Shown piece after piece: positions 1 through 7,566 of a stretch of 20,568 nucleotides of DNA. Within the stretch, counting starts at the first letter, position 1, and each line of letters begins with the position of its first letter. Origin of the DNA: Candidatus Uhrbacteria bacterium (GTDB taxonomy: Bacteria > Patescibacteriota > Patescibacteriia > SG8-24); the NCBI GenBank assembly GCA_016205965.1, contig JACQSM010000002.1:1-20568 (forward strand), in the 5' to 3' direction. The notes beneath the pieces were generated by a model that did no database searches, had not been told where the DNA came from, and saw only the letters and a program-made list of their open reading frames with translations. Made by a program: the position numbers and the translations under genes.

Positions 1-191
1 AAAAAGAGCGGCACGCCGACGTTGTAGTTCTCTTTCCACAGCAAGAGCACCACCGGCGCTATCATCAGCATCCGGAAAACGGTCAGGTGGTTCGGCAGCA
101 GCCGGGCCGGAATGAGCGGTTCGATGGTCGCCTTGATCAGGCGGTCATGGAGCTGAAGCTCGATATTTTTGTTCCAGCGTTCTTCGAACAT
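1..191 (-). CDS. CDP-alcohol phosphatidyltransferase, N-terminal part (runs off the left edge)
   Basis: An ATG at 191-189 opens a frame with no stop down to base 1, giving 63 whole codons. It starts MFEERWNKNIELQLHDRLIK, and around residues 34-45 it reads LLPNHLTVFRML, followed by a hydrophobic helix (IAPVVLLLW). The P-N-x-L-T-x-x-R block leading into the first membrane helix is characteristic of the CDP-alcohol phosphatidyltransferase family, integral membrane enzymes that join a CDP-activated lipid to an alcohol such as glycerol-3-phosphate or inositol phosphate. The catalytic D-G-x2-A-R-x8-G-x3-D-x3-D motif would lie beyond the window, so the substrate cannot be told. The gene is divergent from the membrane protein starting at 236, with only 44 bp between them for two promoters. 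Family call fairly confident; specific enzyme (for example PgsA) not assignable. Confidence 0.72.
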   Translation of the reverse strand, partial: MFEERWNKNIELQLHDRLIKATIEPLIPARLLPNHLTVFRMLMIAPVVLLLWKENYNVGVPLF

Positions 192-235
192 AATCGCGGT
201 CGGTGATAGACTGGAAACTGCACCATGCCTGTTCC

Positions 236-2404
236 ATGCCCCTGACGCGCCCCGGAGTCAAGTATACTCGGCTTGCCGCAATCCTAACAATCGCGGCCCT
301 AGCTTCATTACTGCCGCTGCCGACGCCTTTGCGGGCCGTTTTGGCGGCTTGTTTCGCGCTCGGCCTCGGCGCCGAGATCGGCCGGCGGACGATCGCCGAG
401 GAAAATTCCGGCTGGCGGCTCTTTTTAGGCTCGCTGCTGTTTTTTGGCGGCATGATCGCTCTCGGCGGCGGGGTCTATTTCGTCCTGAATCTGAAGCTGC
501 CGGCGGTCATTCTGCTCATTCTCTCGGCGCCCGCGGTCATCGCCCTGCTGCCCCAATACCGGGCCCAAGCCAGCCTGATCCCCGAGGAAGGCGCCAAACC
601 GAGATCGCGCATCGGCGCGGAGCTCGCCCTCGGCGCGGCCGCCGCCCTGGTGCTGGCCACGCTCATGACGACCGGGTGGACGCTGCTTTCATCGTCAGCC
701 ACCGACTTGACGCTGCGGTCGCCCTGGGACGCGGTACCCCATATTTTTTTCGGCGTCTTCTTCGTGGCCGCTCTCGGCATTTTCAGCGCTTCCTGGAACG
801 GCGTCGATCGCCGCCTGATGCTGCCGCTGGCCGCCGGACTGATGCTGCTCATGACCGGCGTGGCCGCGGCCGTGTATTCGGTCGGCTTCGGTTTCGATCC
901 ATTCATCCACCAGGCGACGGAACGGGTGATCCTGGAAAAGGGCTCGATCAGTCCGAAACCGCTCTACTATCTCGGCCAGTATGCGCTCGTCATCATGACA
1001 GCGAAGATGACCGGCCTGGACGTCGCCGCGATCGATCGCTATCTGGTGCCGATCTCCTTCGCCATTCCGCTGCTCGCCGCGGTCTGGGCTCTGCGCCGCG
1101 CCTTCGGCTGGCCGACGCGGATCGCTTTGGCCGCGGCGCTTCTGCTCGGTTTGCTGCCGCTGTCGCCTTTCATCGCCACGACGCCCCAGGGCTTCGCCAA
1201 CGTCATCGCCTTGACGACCGTGCTCCTGGCGCTGCCGGCATCCGTCGGCACTACGCGCGGCGCCGCCTTTCCGCGCGCCGGACTGTTCGTACTGGCAGCG
1301 GCGACGGCCGCGATCCATCCGCTGACCGGCATTCCCCTGTTCATCTTCATCGTCGCCCTGACCTATTTGACGTCGTACGAGCCGACCGGCGGCGCCCGCG
1401 AATTCGGTCGCAAGCTGGTGCTGGCCGAGATCGTCGTCATCGGTTCGCTGGCGATTCCGACGCTGTTCGTGCTGAACTCGTGGGTCTCGCAGCATCAAGT
1501 GACGCTCAACCAGCAGTTGCTGCGGACGCCGGTCGCGGCGACGATCGAGGCGATCTTCACCGGACAATCGATCGCCAAGCGTTTCGACGCCGTCCTCGAT
1601 TTCGCCTACGGCTGGATGAATATCCGCGAAGGGGCCGTCCTGGGCGCGGCCCTGGCCGGCCTATGGCTGCTGCGCCACAAAGGCAAGACGGCGCTGATCT
1701 ACGGCTCCGGGTTCATCATGTTCTTCTCGAACTTCCTGCTGCTCAAGACGGTGGTGCGCTTTCCGTTCCTGATCAGCTATGAACGCTCGAACTACGCCGA
1801 CCGCATGTTCGATCTCTCGGTCCTGCTGATGGCGGCGCCGGCGCTGTATGCCGCCGGCCTGGCGCTGCGTCGGCTCGAGCGCGGAACTCCTGGACTGCGC
1901 GCCGGCGCTTCGGTGCTGGCGGCCGCGCTGCTGACCTCTTCGCTCTACATCGCCTACCCGCGGCGCGACGCCTACGACACCAGCCACGGCTGGTCGACGA
2001 GCGGCGCCGACCTCAAGGCGGTGGCGATCATCGATGAGGACGCCGGCGGCGAACCTTACGTCGTCCTGGCGAATCAATCGGTCTCGGCCGCCGCCATCCG
2101 GACGCTCGGTTTCAAGCGCTATTTCTCGTCCCGCGATCCGGCCATTCCCGGCTCATTTTTCTTCTACCCGGTGCCGACCGGCGACGAACTTTATCGGCAA
2201 TTCGAAGACATGAATGCCACCGGCGGATCGGCCGCCGTCGCCCGCCGGGTCATGGGCATGACCGGCGTCGACACCGTCTATTACGTGGTCAACGACTATT
2301 GGTGGCGAGCCGGCGCGATCATCGCCACCGCCCGGGCGCGCTCGCAAAAAAACTGGAACGTCGACGCCAAGGATTTCATATTCAAATACGTCCGCCAGCC
2401 TTGA
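236..2404 (+). CDS. Large polytopic membrane protein, GT-C-like (possible polyprenyl-linked glycosyltransferase)
   Basis: About 722 residues from the ATG at 236; a GTG at 203 in the same frame would add eleven polar residues. I prefer the ATG because it is followed directly by R/K residues and the first membrane helix (LAAILTIAALASLL). Roughly a dozen hydrophobic segments fill residues 10-575, including an unusually long Ala/Leu-rich stretch. The last ~140 residues are soluble and lack helices, containing aromatic clusters such as FFFYPVPTGDELY and VVNDYWWR. Many hydrophobic helices plus a C-terminal extracytoplasmic domain is the plan of GT-C glycosyltransferases that use polyprenyl-phosphate sugars. 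The loop GFGFDPFIHQATER (after about helix 6) carries acidic and His residues that could be the catalytic region, but this is inference. It lies close to a glycosyltransferase operon. No specific family recognised with certainty. Confidence 0.75.
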   Translation: MPLTRPGVKYTRLAAILTIAALASLLPLPTPLRAVLAACFALGLGAEIGRRTIAEENSGWRLFLGSLLFFGGMIALGGGVYFVLNLKLPAVILLILSAPAVIALLPQYRAQASLIPEEGAKPRSRIGAELALGAAAALVLATLMTTGWTLLSSSATDLTLRSPWDAVPHIFFGVFFVAALGIFSASWNGVDRRLMLPLAAGLMLLMTGVAAAVYSVGFGFDPFIHQATERVILEKGSISPKPLYYLGQYALVIMTAKMTGLDVAAIDRYLVPISFAIPLLAAVWALRRAFGWPTRIALAAALLLGLLPLSPFIATTPQGFANVIALTTVLLALPASVGTTRGAAFPRAGLFVLAAATAAIHPLTGIPLFIFIVALTYLTSYEPTGGAREFGRKLVLAEIVVIGSLAIPTLFVLNSWVSQHQVTLNQQLLRTPVAATIEAIFTGQSIAKRFDAVLDFAYGWMNIREGAVLGAALAGLWLLRHKGKTALIYGSGFIMFFSNFLLLKTVVRFPFLISYERSNYADRMFDLSVLLMAAPALYAAGLALRRLERGTPGLRAGASVLAAALLTSSLYIAYPRRDAYDTSHGWSTSGADLKAVAIIDEDAGGEPYVVLANQSVSAAAIRTLGFKRYFSSRDPAIPGSFFFYPVPTGDELYRQFEDMNATGGSAAVARRVMGMTGVDTVYYVVNDYWWRAGAIIATARARSQKNWNVDAKDFIFKYVRQP

Positions 2405-2446
2405 CGGAATCGCGATTTTACGGTTACGTCAGATAAACGTCCTTTC

Positions 2447-2453
2447 AAGGAGG
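2447..2453 (+). promoter_or_regulatory. Strong Shine-Dalgarno site for the 2459 gene
   Basis: AAGGAGG lies 5 nt before the ATG at 2459. It is the clearest ribosome-binding site I could find in the window, where most genes have none, and it fixes the start of this gene. Confidence 0.8.
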
Positions 2454-2458
2454 CGACG

Positions 2459-3103
2459 ATGGAAACGCTGACGTCTTTTTTGCTCGGTCATGCCGCATCG
2501 CAACCGCTGCTCACCCGGACCGTCGAAATCACGACGCCGATCCTGGCCCTGGCCCGAACCGGCTGCTACGAACAGCTCCGGCAGCTCCGCTTCCAGGCCA
2601 ACGAGGCCGCGGCCGCCATCAGCCGGGCCGGCGTCGGCGAGGTCGCGGCAATCGACCTGCTGCAGGTGCCGGCGCCCTTTTCGGAGGGAACGGCCAGCCT
2701 GGTCTACGGCCGACGCGTCGATTACATGCGCAGTTTCGCCTACCGCCTGAACGAGCGGCGCTGGCCGGCCATCAAGCATCGCGGCATCGAGATCTACGGC
2801 TCCGGCGGCTGGGGAGAAATCCGCGACGGCATCTGGGCCAGGCTGAAGCGCGACGTCGGCGACCCGTTCAAGTTCACCTACTGGGACGATCCCGAAGCGG
2901 CCCCGCGCAACACGCCGGGCGAGAACCTGCTCACGATCCTGTTCCATCTGTACGCCGCCGCCTTCGCCGGCGACGAAACCGCGGTCGCCGATCTCGAGCC
3001 GACGGCGAGCAACCTGGATCTGTGGATCCCCATCGGCGAAGAGAACGCGCTCGCCGGCCACTGGGTCGTGGTCCGCGCGCCCAGCGCCGTCATGGTGCAC
3101 TGA
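2459..3103 (+). CDS. Hypothetical soluble protein, 214 aa
   Basis: The protein starts METLTSFLLGHAASQPLLTR and has no signal peptide or clear membrane helix, so it is probably cytoplasmic. It is mixed alpha/beta in composition, with aromatic and charged motifs such as LVYGRRVDYMRSFAYRLNER (about 80-99), GIEIYGSGGWGEIRDGIWAR (about 108-127) and FKFTYWDD. I do not recognise the family and assign no function. It lies 54 bp behind the membrane protein, has its own strong Shine-Dalgarno site, and is followed at once by an intrinsic terminator, so it is the last gene of the plus-strand unit. Coding is well supported by the ribosome-binding site, the terminator placement and a normal amino-acid composition; reverse-strand frames over the same DNA are Arg-rich or low-complexity. 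Confidence 0.8.
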   Translation: METLTSFLLGHAASQPLLTRTVEITTPILALARTGCYEQLRQLRFQANEAAAAISRAGVGEVAAIDLLQVPAPFSEGTASLVYGRRVDYMRSFAYRLNERRWPAIKHRGIEIYGSGGWGEIRDGIWARLKRDVGDPFKFTYWDDPEAAPRNTPGENLLTILFHLYAAAFAGDETAVADLEPTASNLDLWIPIGEENALAGHWVVVRAPSAVMVH

Positions 3104-3110
3104 AATTCCG

Positions 3111-3139
3111 ATCGCCCGTCATTCGATGGGCGATTTTTT
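3111..3139 (+). terminator. Intrinsic terminator of the plus-strand unit
   Basis: A 10-bp stem (3111-3120 with 3125-3134, one G-T pair) with loop ATTC runs straight into six Ts (3134-3139). It ends the 2459 gene. The hairpin lies partly inside the 3' end of the convergent glycosyltransferase gene, whose stop codon is at 3119-3121 and whose last codons form the right arm. Confidence 0.85.
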
Positions 3140-4300
3140 ATAGATGCGCTCCAACGTTTCGATATGCGCGCCCGGCGTCGATTTCGCCGCAGCCCGGCAG
3201 CAATGTTCAAAAAGTTTCCGCCAGTCGGGCAAGGAGGCGGCGGCGCGGTCCAAGGCCGCGGCGAACGAGGCGGCATCGCCGGGCTCGAATAAAAAGCCGG
3301 TTTCGTTTTCGACGACCCTTTCGGGGATGCCGCCGACATTGGCGGCCACGACCGGGGTTCCGCGACTGAAGCTCTCGGCGATGACCGCGGGCGAATTTTC
3401 GATGACCAAGGACGGCACGACGGTGAAGGCCGCGCGATCCATGGCCGCGAGCACGCCGTCACGGTCGCCGGCGCCGGCGAACTCGACATTGGCCGACCGA
3501 CCGGCCCTGGCGGCGATCTCCTCCGACAGCGATCCGGAGCCGATGAGAGTAAGGCTCGAGGAAGCCGCACCCGGCCAGCGCGACCAAGCATCCAAAAGAA
3601 ACCGCGCGCCTTTGTGCTCTTCGAGCTGGCCGGCGAACAGAAACGCCGGCCGCGACGGCAGCGCCCGGGCCCGCAAAGAAACCGCCGGCGTCGGCGTCGG
3701 CACGACGACCTTCTCCGAGTCCGAAAAGAAGCCGAAACGATCATGCAGCTCCAGCAGATACCGCGAAGGGAAAACGACCGTCTCGGGCGAACCCAGACGC
3801 CGGCGCATGATGTCGATATAGACGCGCTGACCGAGGCCGACGCGCTTCTCGAAGTCGGGCGCCAGCAAACCGGACGGATGCAAAAGCTGGACGTCATGGA
3901 CGGTGTGGACGTGGCGCAAGCCCAGACCGCGGATCATCGTCGGGATGCTGAAGCCGAGGCCCATCAGATTATGCGTATGGACGACATCGGGCTTCTCGTG
4001 CGCCAACAGCGAGCGACACAGGCGGGCGCTCGGACCGTTCCAGGTATCGGCCGCATGCCAGAGCATGCGCGTCGTCCAGGCACGTCCGTGCCCATCGGGA
4101 TAGGCATAGAGATTCGGCGCCGCATAACGGTAAACGCGGATCGCGCCGGATTCGAACAACGGCGCTCCGGCATGCGACAAAGAGGCGACCATGACGTCGT
4201 GGCCGGCGGCGGCCATGGCCTCGGCCTCGAGGGCGACGACCCGTTCGGCGCCGCCTCGGGCCGTTGAGCCATACAAATTTGAAAGGTAGGCGATCTTCAT
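3119..4300 (-). CDS. GT4-family (GT-B fold) glycosyltransferase
   Basis: At 393 residues it has the usual length for GT4 enzymes, which move a sugar from a nucleotide donor to a growing glycan on the cytoplasmic side of the membrane. The N-terminal acceptor domain opens MKIAYLSNLYGSTARGGAER, with the Gly-rich GGAER loop at 16-20, and HTVHD around 132-136. The C-terminal donor domain has LFAGQLEEHKG (about 221-231), an E-x7-E pair at Glu301/Glu309 within VIENSPAVIAESF, and the usual G-x-P-V-V-A-x-x-x-G-G-I-P-E segment after it. The start ATG overlaps the upstream gene's stop as ATGA, indicating translational coupling. It is the last gene of the operon and converges on the 2459 gene. Family is secure; sugar and acceptor are unknown. 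Confidence 0.93.
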   Translation of the reverse strand: MKIAYLSNLYGSTARGGAERVVALEAEAMAAAGHDVMVASLSHAGAPLFESGAIRVYRYAAPNLYAYPDGHGRAWTTRMLWHAADTWNGPSARLCRSLLAHEKPDVVHTHNLMGLGFSIPTMIRGLGLRHVHTVHDVQLLHPSGLLAPDFEKRVGLGQRVYIDIMRRRLGSPETVVFPSRYLLELHDRFGFFSDSEKVVVPTPTPAVSLRARALPSRPAFLFAGQLEEHKGARFLLDAWSRWPGAASSSLTLIGSGSLSEEIAARAGRSANVEFAGAGDRDGVLAAMDRAAFTVVPSLVIENSPAVIAESFSRGTPVVAANVGGIPERVVENETGFLFEPGDAASFAAALDRAAASLPDWRKLFEHCCRAAAKSTPGAHIETLERIYKKSPIE

Positions 4301-5460
4301 ACTCCGAGTTCGGCCAAAAGTTCCTGCCAGCGGGCCAGCCGCGCCGGCTCGGCGTACTCGCGTTCGACCATGACTCGGGCTCGCTCCCCCATTCGGCGCC
4401 GCTCGGCGTCGTCGGCCAGCATGTCCGACAATCGCGCCGTCAACGAAGAGACCGAGCCCGGCACCGCCAAGCGCCCGGTGACGCCGTCGCGGACGATGGT
4501 GCGGACGCCGGGCAAAGACGAAGCGACCGCGGGAACGCCCGAAGCCAGAGCCTCGAGCGCGGCCAAACCGAAAGCCTCGGAGCGATCGACCGAAGGAAAA
4601 ACGAAGACATCGGCCAAACGGTAATAACGGGCCAGCTCGGCCGGCTCGACCGAACCGGCGAAACGAACGCGATCGGCCAAACCGAGATCGGCCGCCGATT
4701 TTTCATAGGAAGGACGGAGGTCGCCGTTGCCGACGATGATCCCTTTCACGCCGTCCAGAGATCGCGTCGCCAGGGCCCGCAAAAACAACGGCACGCCCTT
4801 GAAGTAGTGGGCGCGATCGAGCCCGCCGACCATCAAAGCGACCTTGTCGCCGTGGCCGATGCCCAGGCGGTCGGCCAGGTCGGCCGGCCGCGGTCCGGGC
4901 GCGAAACGAACGGCGTCGACGGCCGGGGCCAGCTCGCGGACGTAGCGCTCGAAGCCGGCGACGCCGGCCAGGGCCGATGAGGCGGCGTAATCGCGGCTGG
5001 TCACCAAGATGCGGTCGGCGGCGCGCAAAATCGAGGGCATCACCGTCGCCGCATGGGCCCGAAAAACGGCGCCGAGCAGGCCGCGGCCGACGGTATCCAT
5101 GTGATACGCCAGCAGCAGCTTGGTGCCATGCGGGCGCTCGGCCAGGGCGGCGAACTCGGCCCCGCCGTAAAACGGATAGTGCAGCACGACGAGCGGATAG
5201 CGCCGGACGATTTCGCGCAATGATGGCACGACGGCGGCGTTGCCATAGCGGAACAGCGGCGTCAGCGGACGAACCGAAAAAGGCGCCCCGGCGGTAACCC
5301 CGGCCCTTCCAAGGGCGCCGGCCGGCCGCGAGGGCGCATACACATGGACTTCGCGGCCGGCGGCCGCCAGCTGGCGGGCGTCGAGCTCGGCCAAGACGCC
5401 CATGCCGCCGCGGTACGGCGGAAAAACCGGCGTGATAACGGCCGCCAGAGACTTAGGCAT
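4297..5460 (-). CDS. GT4-family (GT-B fold) glycosyltransferase
   Basis: The protein is 387 residues long. The N-terminal domain starts AAVITPVFPPYRGGMGVLAE, a GT4 opening with the donor-loop glycines at 18-21. The donor-binding half contains GGLDRAHYFKGVPLFLRAL (about 212-230; Lys221 is the conserved lysine after the first strand), GNGDLRP, and an E-x7-E pair at Glu295/Glu303 (SEAFGLAALEALASGVP). It is a different subgroup from its neighbour, so the two probably add different sugars or linkages. It overlaps the upstream GT2 gene by 8 nt (ATGCCTAA) and the downstream GT4 by 4 nt, so all three are translated from one mRNA. Specificity cannot be read from the sequence. Confidence 0.93.
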   Translation of the reverse strand: MPKSLAAVITPVFPPYRGGMGVLAELDARQLAAAGREVHVYAPSRPAGALGRAGVTAGAPFSVRPLTPLFRYGNAAVVPSLREIVRRYPLVVLHYPFYGGAEFAALAERPHGTKLLLAYHMDTVGRGLLGAVFRAHAATVMPSILRAADRILVTSRDYAASSALAGVAGFERYVRELAPAVDAVRFAPGPRPADLADRLGIGHGDKVALMVGGLDRAHYFKGVPLFLRALATRSLDGVKGIIVGNGDLRPSYEKSAADLGLADRVRFAGSVEPAELARYYRLADVFVFPSVDRSEAFGLAALEALASGVPAVASSLPGVRTIVRDGVTGRLAVPGSVSSLTARLSDMLADDAERRRMGERARVMVEREYAEPARLARWQELLAELGV

Positions 5461-6532
5461 ACAAGCGGCGCACCAGCGCCCAGGTTGCGGTCATGAGCGG
5501 GTTGGCTACGTACTGCGTGAAGGGGCCGGTGACGTCTTGGAAAGCGATGGTCGGGGTGAACAGGCGGGTGGCTTCGCGGTCACCGATCTTTCGGAAGGCC
5601 GCGACCCGGCGCCGTTCTTCGAAGATCCGCCGCCAGGCCTTGGCCGTCAAAAAATGCCGATAGACTTTGATTTTCTGGCGCCACCAGCCGCCGCCGACCG
5701 AGGCGACGAACAGGGCGACCTCGCTGGCCGCCAGAAAAGGCGCCAGCACCGCCAGCGTCCGCCACTGCATGTTCTTCAGCAGGACGATGTAGCGGTTGCG
5801 CTCCATGAAATAGTACTTGGCGATGCTCTTCGAAAATTCGTATTTGTGATACACGACCGAACGCGGAGCGATGACGTTTTTCCAGCCGGCCAGGCGCATG
5901 CGCCAGCACAGATCGAGGTCCTCGTGATACATGAAAAAATCCTCGTCGAAGAGGCCGACCTGGCGCAGGGCGGCGACCCGGTAGATGACGCCGGCGCCCG
6001 AAGCGTAGGCGATCTCGCGGACCGATTGGCAATCGACGGCGGACGCCGGACGGCGATAGTCCATGCAATAGCCGAGCCCCAGAAAGTGCAGGGCGTTGCC
6101 GGTCGAGTTGACCTTCTCTTTTTCGGGCGAAAGCAGCAGCAGCGATTGAGCGGCGCCGATCGCCGGATCGGCTTCCATCGCCCGGACCGCCTCGATCAAA
6201 AAGCCGGGCGTCACTTCGGTGTCGTGGTTGAGCAGATACACGTAGTCGGCGCCGTGTTCGAAAGCCAGGCGCATGCCGATGTTGTTGCCGCCGGCGAAGC
6301 CGTCGTTGTTGGGATTGGCCACGACCGTGGCCCACGGGTACTCGCGGCGAATCCGCTCGACGGTGCCGTCCTTGGAGGCGTTGTCGATGACGATGGTCTG
6401 AAGATCGATGCCCTCATGGTTGGCCCGGCCGAGGCTGCCGAAGCAGTCGGCGATGAACCGGTCGGCGTTATAGGACACGATGATGACCGCGACTTTCTTG
6501 TTCGGCATAGGCTTTGATCGGGGCGCCGGCAT
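5453..6532 (-). CDS. GT2-family glycosyltransferase, rhamnosyltransferase-like
   Basis: The GT-A fold is shown by VAVIIVSYNADRF (about 14-26), TIVIDNASKDGTVE (46-59), NPNNDGFAGGNN (73-84), the metal-binding NHDTE (102-106, in place of a strict DxD) and the acceptor/catalytic block GLFDEDFFMYHEDLDLCWR (193-211). This pattern is typical of WbbL-type enzymes that build O-antigen-like glycans. A hydrophobic stretch at about 258-280 may hold the C-terminal part at the membrane. The first ATG gives 359 residues, but Met9 (6508) is the more usual family start and shortens the overlap with the upstream DUF2304 gene from 65 to 41 nt. It overlaps the downstream GT4 by 8 nt. The acceptor and sugar are unknown. 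Confidence 0.93.
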   Translation of the reverse strand: MPAPRSKPMPNKKVAVIIVSYNADRFIADCFGSLGRANHEGIDLQTIVIDNASKDGTVERIRREYPWATVVANPNNDGFAGGNNIGMRLAFEHGADYVYLLNHDTEVTPGFLIEAVRAMEADPAIGAAQSLLLLSPEKEKVNSTGNALHFLGLGYCMDYRRPASAVDCQSVREIAYASGAGVIYRVAALRQVGLFDEDFFMYHEDLDLCWRMRLAGWKNVIAPRSVVYHKYEFSKSIAKYYFMERNRYIVLLKNMQWRTLAVLAPFLAASEVALFVASVGGGWWRQKIKVYRHFLTAKAWRRIFEERRRVAAFRKIGDREATRLFTPTIAFQDVTGPFTQYVANPLMTATWALVRRLYA

Positions 6533-6893
6533 CGGGCGCGGTTGGTTCCTGCTTACTCCGCCCGGCTCGGTCTTTCAAGGCCATGGCCCGAACGATCAAG
6601 GTGAGCTGATGCTCGAGCTGTTCGACGCGGACGAACATCCGAAAGAGGCCGTAGAACAGACCAAGGATGGCGACGTACATGACAGCATCGACGCCGCGGC
6701 CGACGCCGACGATCCGGGCGAAGACCGTCGCCACTTGCGGCAACAGGCTGACGACGCCGGTCGCGAGCCAAAACGCCGCCCAGCCGATCATGGGCGCGGT
6801 CTGCAGCTTGCCTTCGCGGTAGCGCGAAACCACCCGCGAAACCGCGAAGCCGACGAACGCCAAGATGAAAAATTGGATCGGATGATTGCTCAT
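6468..6893 (-). CDS. DUF2304 family small membrane protein
   Basis: The 141-residue protein has three hydrophobic segments (about 6-22, 34-53 and 68-88), followed by a short coiled coil with LEHQL and a charged tail. The N-terminal pattern F-x-L-A-F-V-x-F-A-x-S-R-V-x-x-R-Y-R-E-G, the G-x-G-R-G-V-D motif before the third helix and the final V-E-x-L-E are diagnostic of DUF2304. This family usually sits beside GT2 enzymes of glycan clusters and is thought, without firm proof, to assist them at the membrane. Here it lies between two GT2 genes, overlapping the upstream DPM1-like gene by 4 nt (ATGA) and the downstream GT2 by up to 65 nt. The polar tail after about 115 looks poorly conserved and carries the overlap. 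Confidence 0.87.
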   Translation of the reverse strand: MSNHPIQFFILAFVGFAVSRVVSRYREGKLQTAPMIGWAAFWLATGVVSLLPQVATVFARIVGVGRGVDAVMYVAILGLFYGLFRMFVRVEQLEHQLTLIVRAMALKDRAGRSKQEPTAPDAGAPIKAYAEQESRGHHRVL

Positions 6894-7561
6894 TTTTGCA
6901 GCACTCTTTTGACGACCAGGCGGCCGGCGGTTTTGAGACCGACGACGAAGCCCTGCCCTTTGGAAAGCGAGTAATCGGTATAAATGGGGCGGATCGAAAC
7001 TTCGGCCAAGCGCAGCCCGAGACGGCCGACTTCGCGGATGATTTCGGACGACACTTCCATGCGGTCGGTCGTCAGATCGAGGCGCTCGGCCGCGGCCCGA
7101 GTGAAGGCGCGCAGCCCCGATTGGCTATCCGACACCCAGGTGCCGAAGAGAGCGGCGGTCAGGGCGTTGCCGATCCAGTTGGCGGTTCGGCGCGAGACCG
7201 GCATGCCGTTGCGTTCGAGGGTGCGGCAGCCGATGGCGGCGTCGGCGGCGCCCGCTTCGAGCGGCGCCACCAGCCGGGCGACGTCCTCGGCCCGGTGCTG
7301 GCCGTCGGCGTCGAAGGTCACGATGATGTCGGCATTGTCGGCCAAGGCGGCGGAGATGCCGGTGCCCAGGGCCGCGCCCAAGCCGCGGTTCATGAGATGC
7401 GAAACGACGTCGGCCCCGGCGGCGGCGGCCAAGGCCGCGCTGCCGTCGGTCGAGCCGTCATCGACGACGATGACGCGATCGGCAAACCGAATCAGGGATC
7501 GGACGACGTCCCCGACCGTTCGCTCTTCGTTGTAGGCGGGAACGACGACGACGCGGCGCAT
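6890..7561 (-). CDS. GT2 family, DPM1-like polyprenyl-phosphate sugar synthase
   Basis: A single-domain 223-residue GT-A protein with VVVPAYNEERTVGDVV (5-20), VIVVDDGSTDGS (30-41), the metal-binding TFDADGQH (82-89, DAD) and SDSQSGLRAF (144-153). This is the DPM1/polyprenol-phosphate glycosyltransferase pattern; such enzymes load a hexose from a nucleotide sugar onto undecaprenyl phosphate at the inner membrane face. There are no C-terminal membrane helices, unlike GtrB/ArnC types, so neighbouring DUF2304 and GtrA proteins may supply membrane functions (inference). The start lies 5 nt after the epimerase stop; the end overlaps the DUF2304 start as ATGA. Confidence 0.92.
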   Translation of the reverse strand: MRRVVVVPAYNEERTVGDVVRSLIRFADRVIVVDDGSTDGSAALAAAAGADVVSHLMNRGLGAALGTGISAALADNADIIVTFDADGQHRAEDVARLVAPLEAGAADAAIGCRTLERNGMPVSRRTANWIGNALTAALFGTWVSDSQSGLRAFTRAAAERLDLTTDRMEVSSEIIREVGRLGLRLAEVSIRPIYTDYSLSKGQGFVVGLKTAGRLVVKRVLQK

Positions 7562-7566
7562 AACGT

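Noticed and set aside
695..1567. 290-aa minus-strand frame
   Set aside because: Gln/Arg/Gly-rich antisense of the membrane protein with no domain.
169..1782. 537-aa plus-strand frame overlapping the membrane protein
   Set aside because: Extremely Arg-rich and low in hydrophobic order; the other frame encodes well-formed membrane helices, so this is a GC-rich shadow.
5402..6517. 371-aa plus-strand frame
   Set aside because: Antisense of the GT2 gene, low-complexity composition, no motif.
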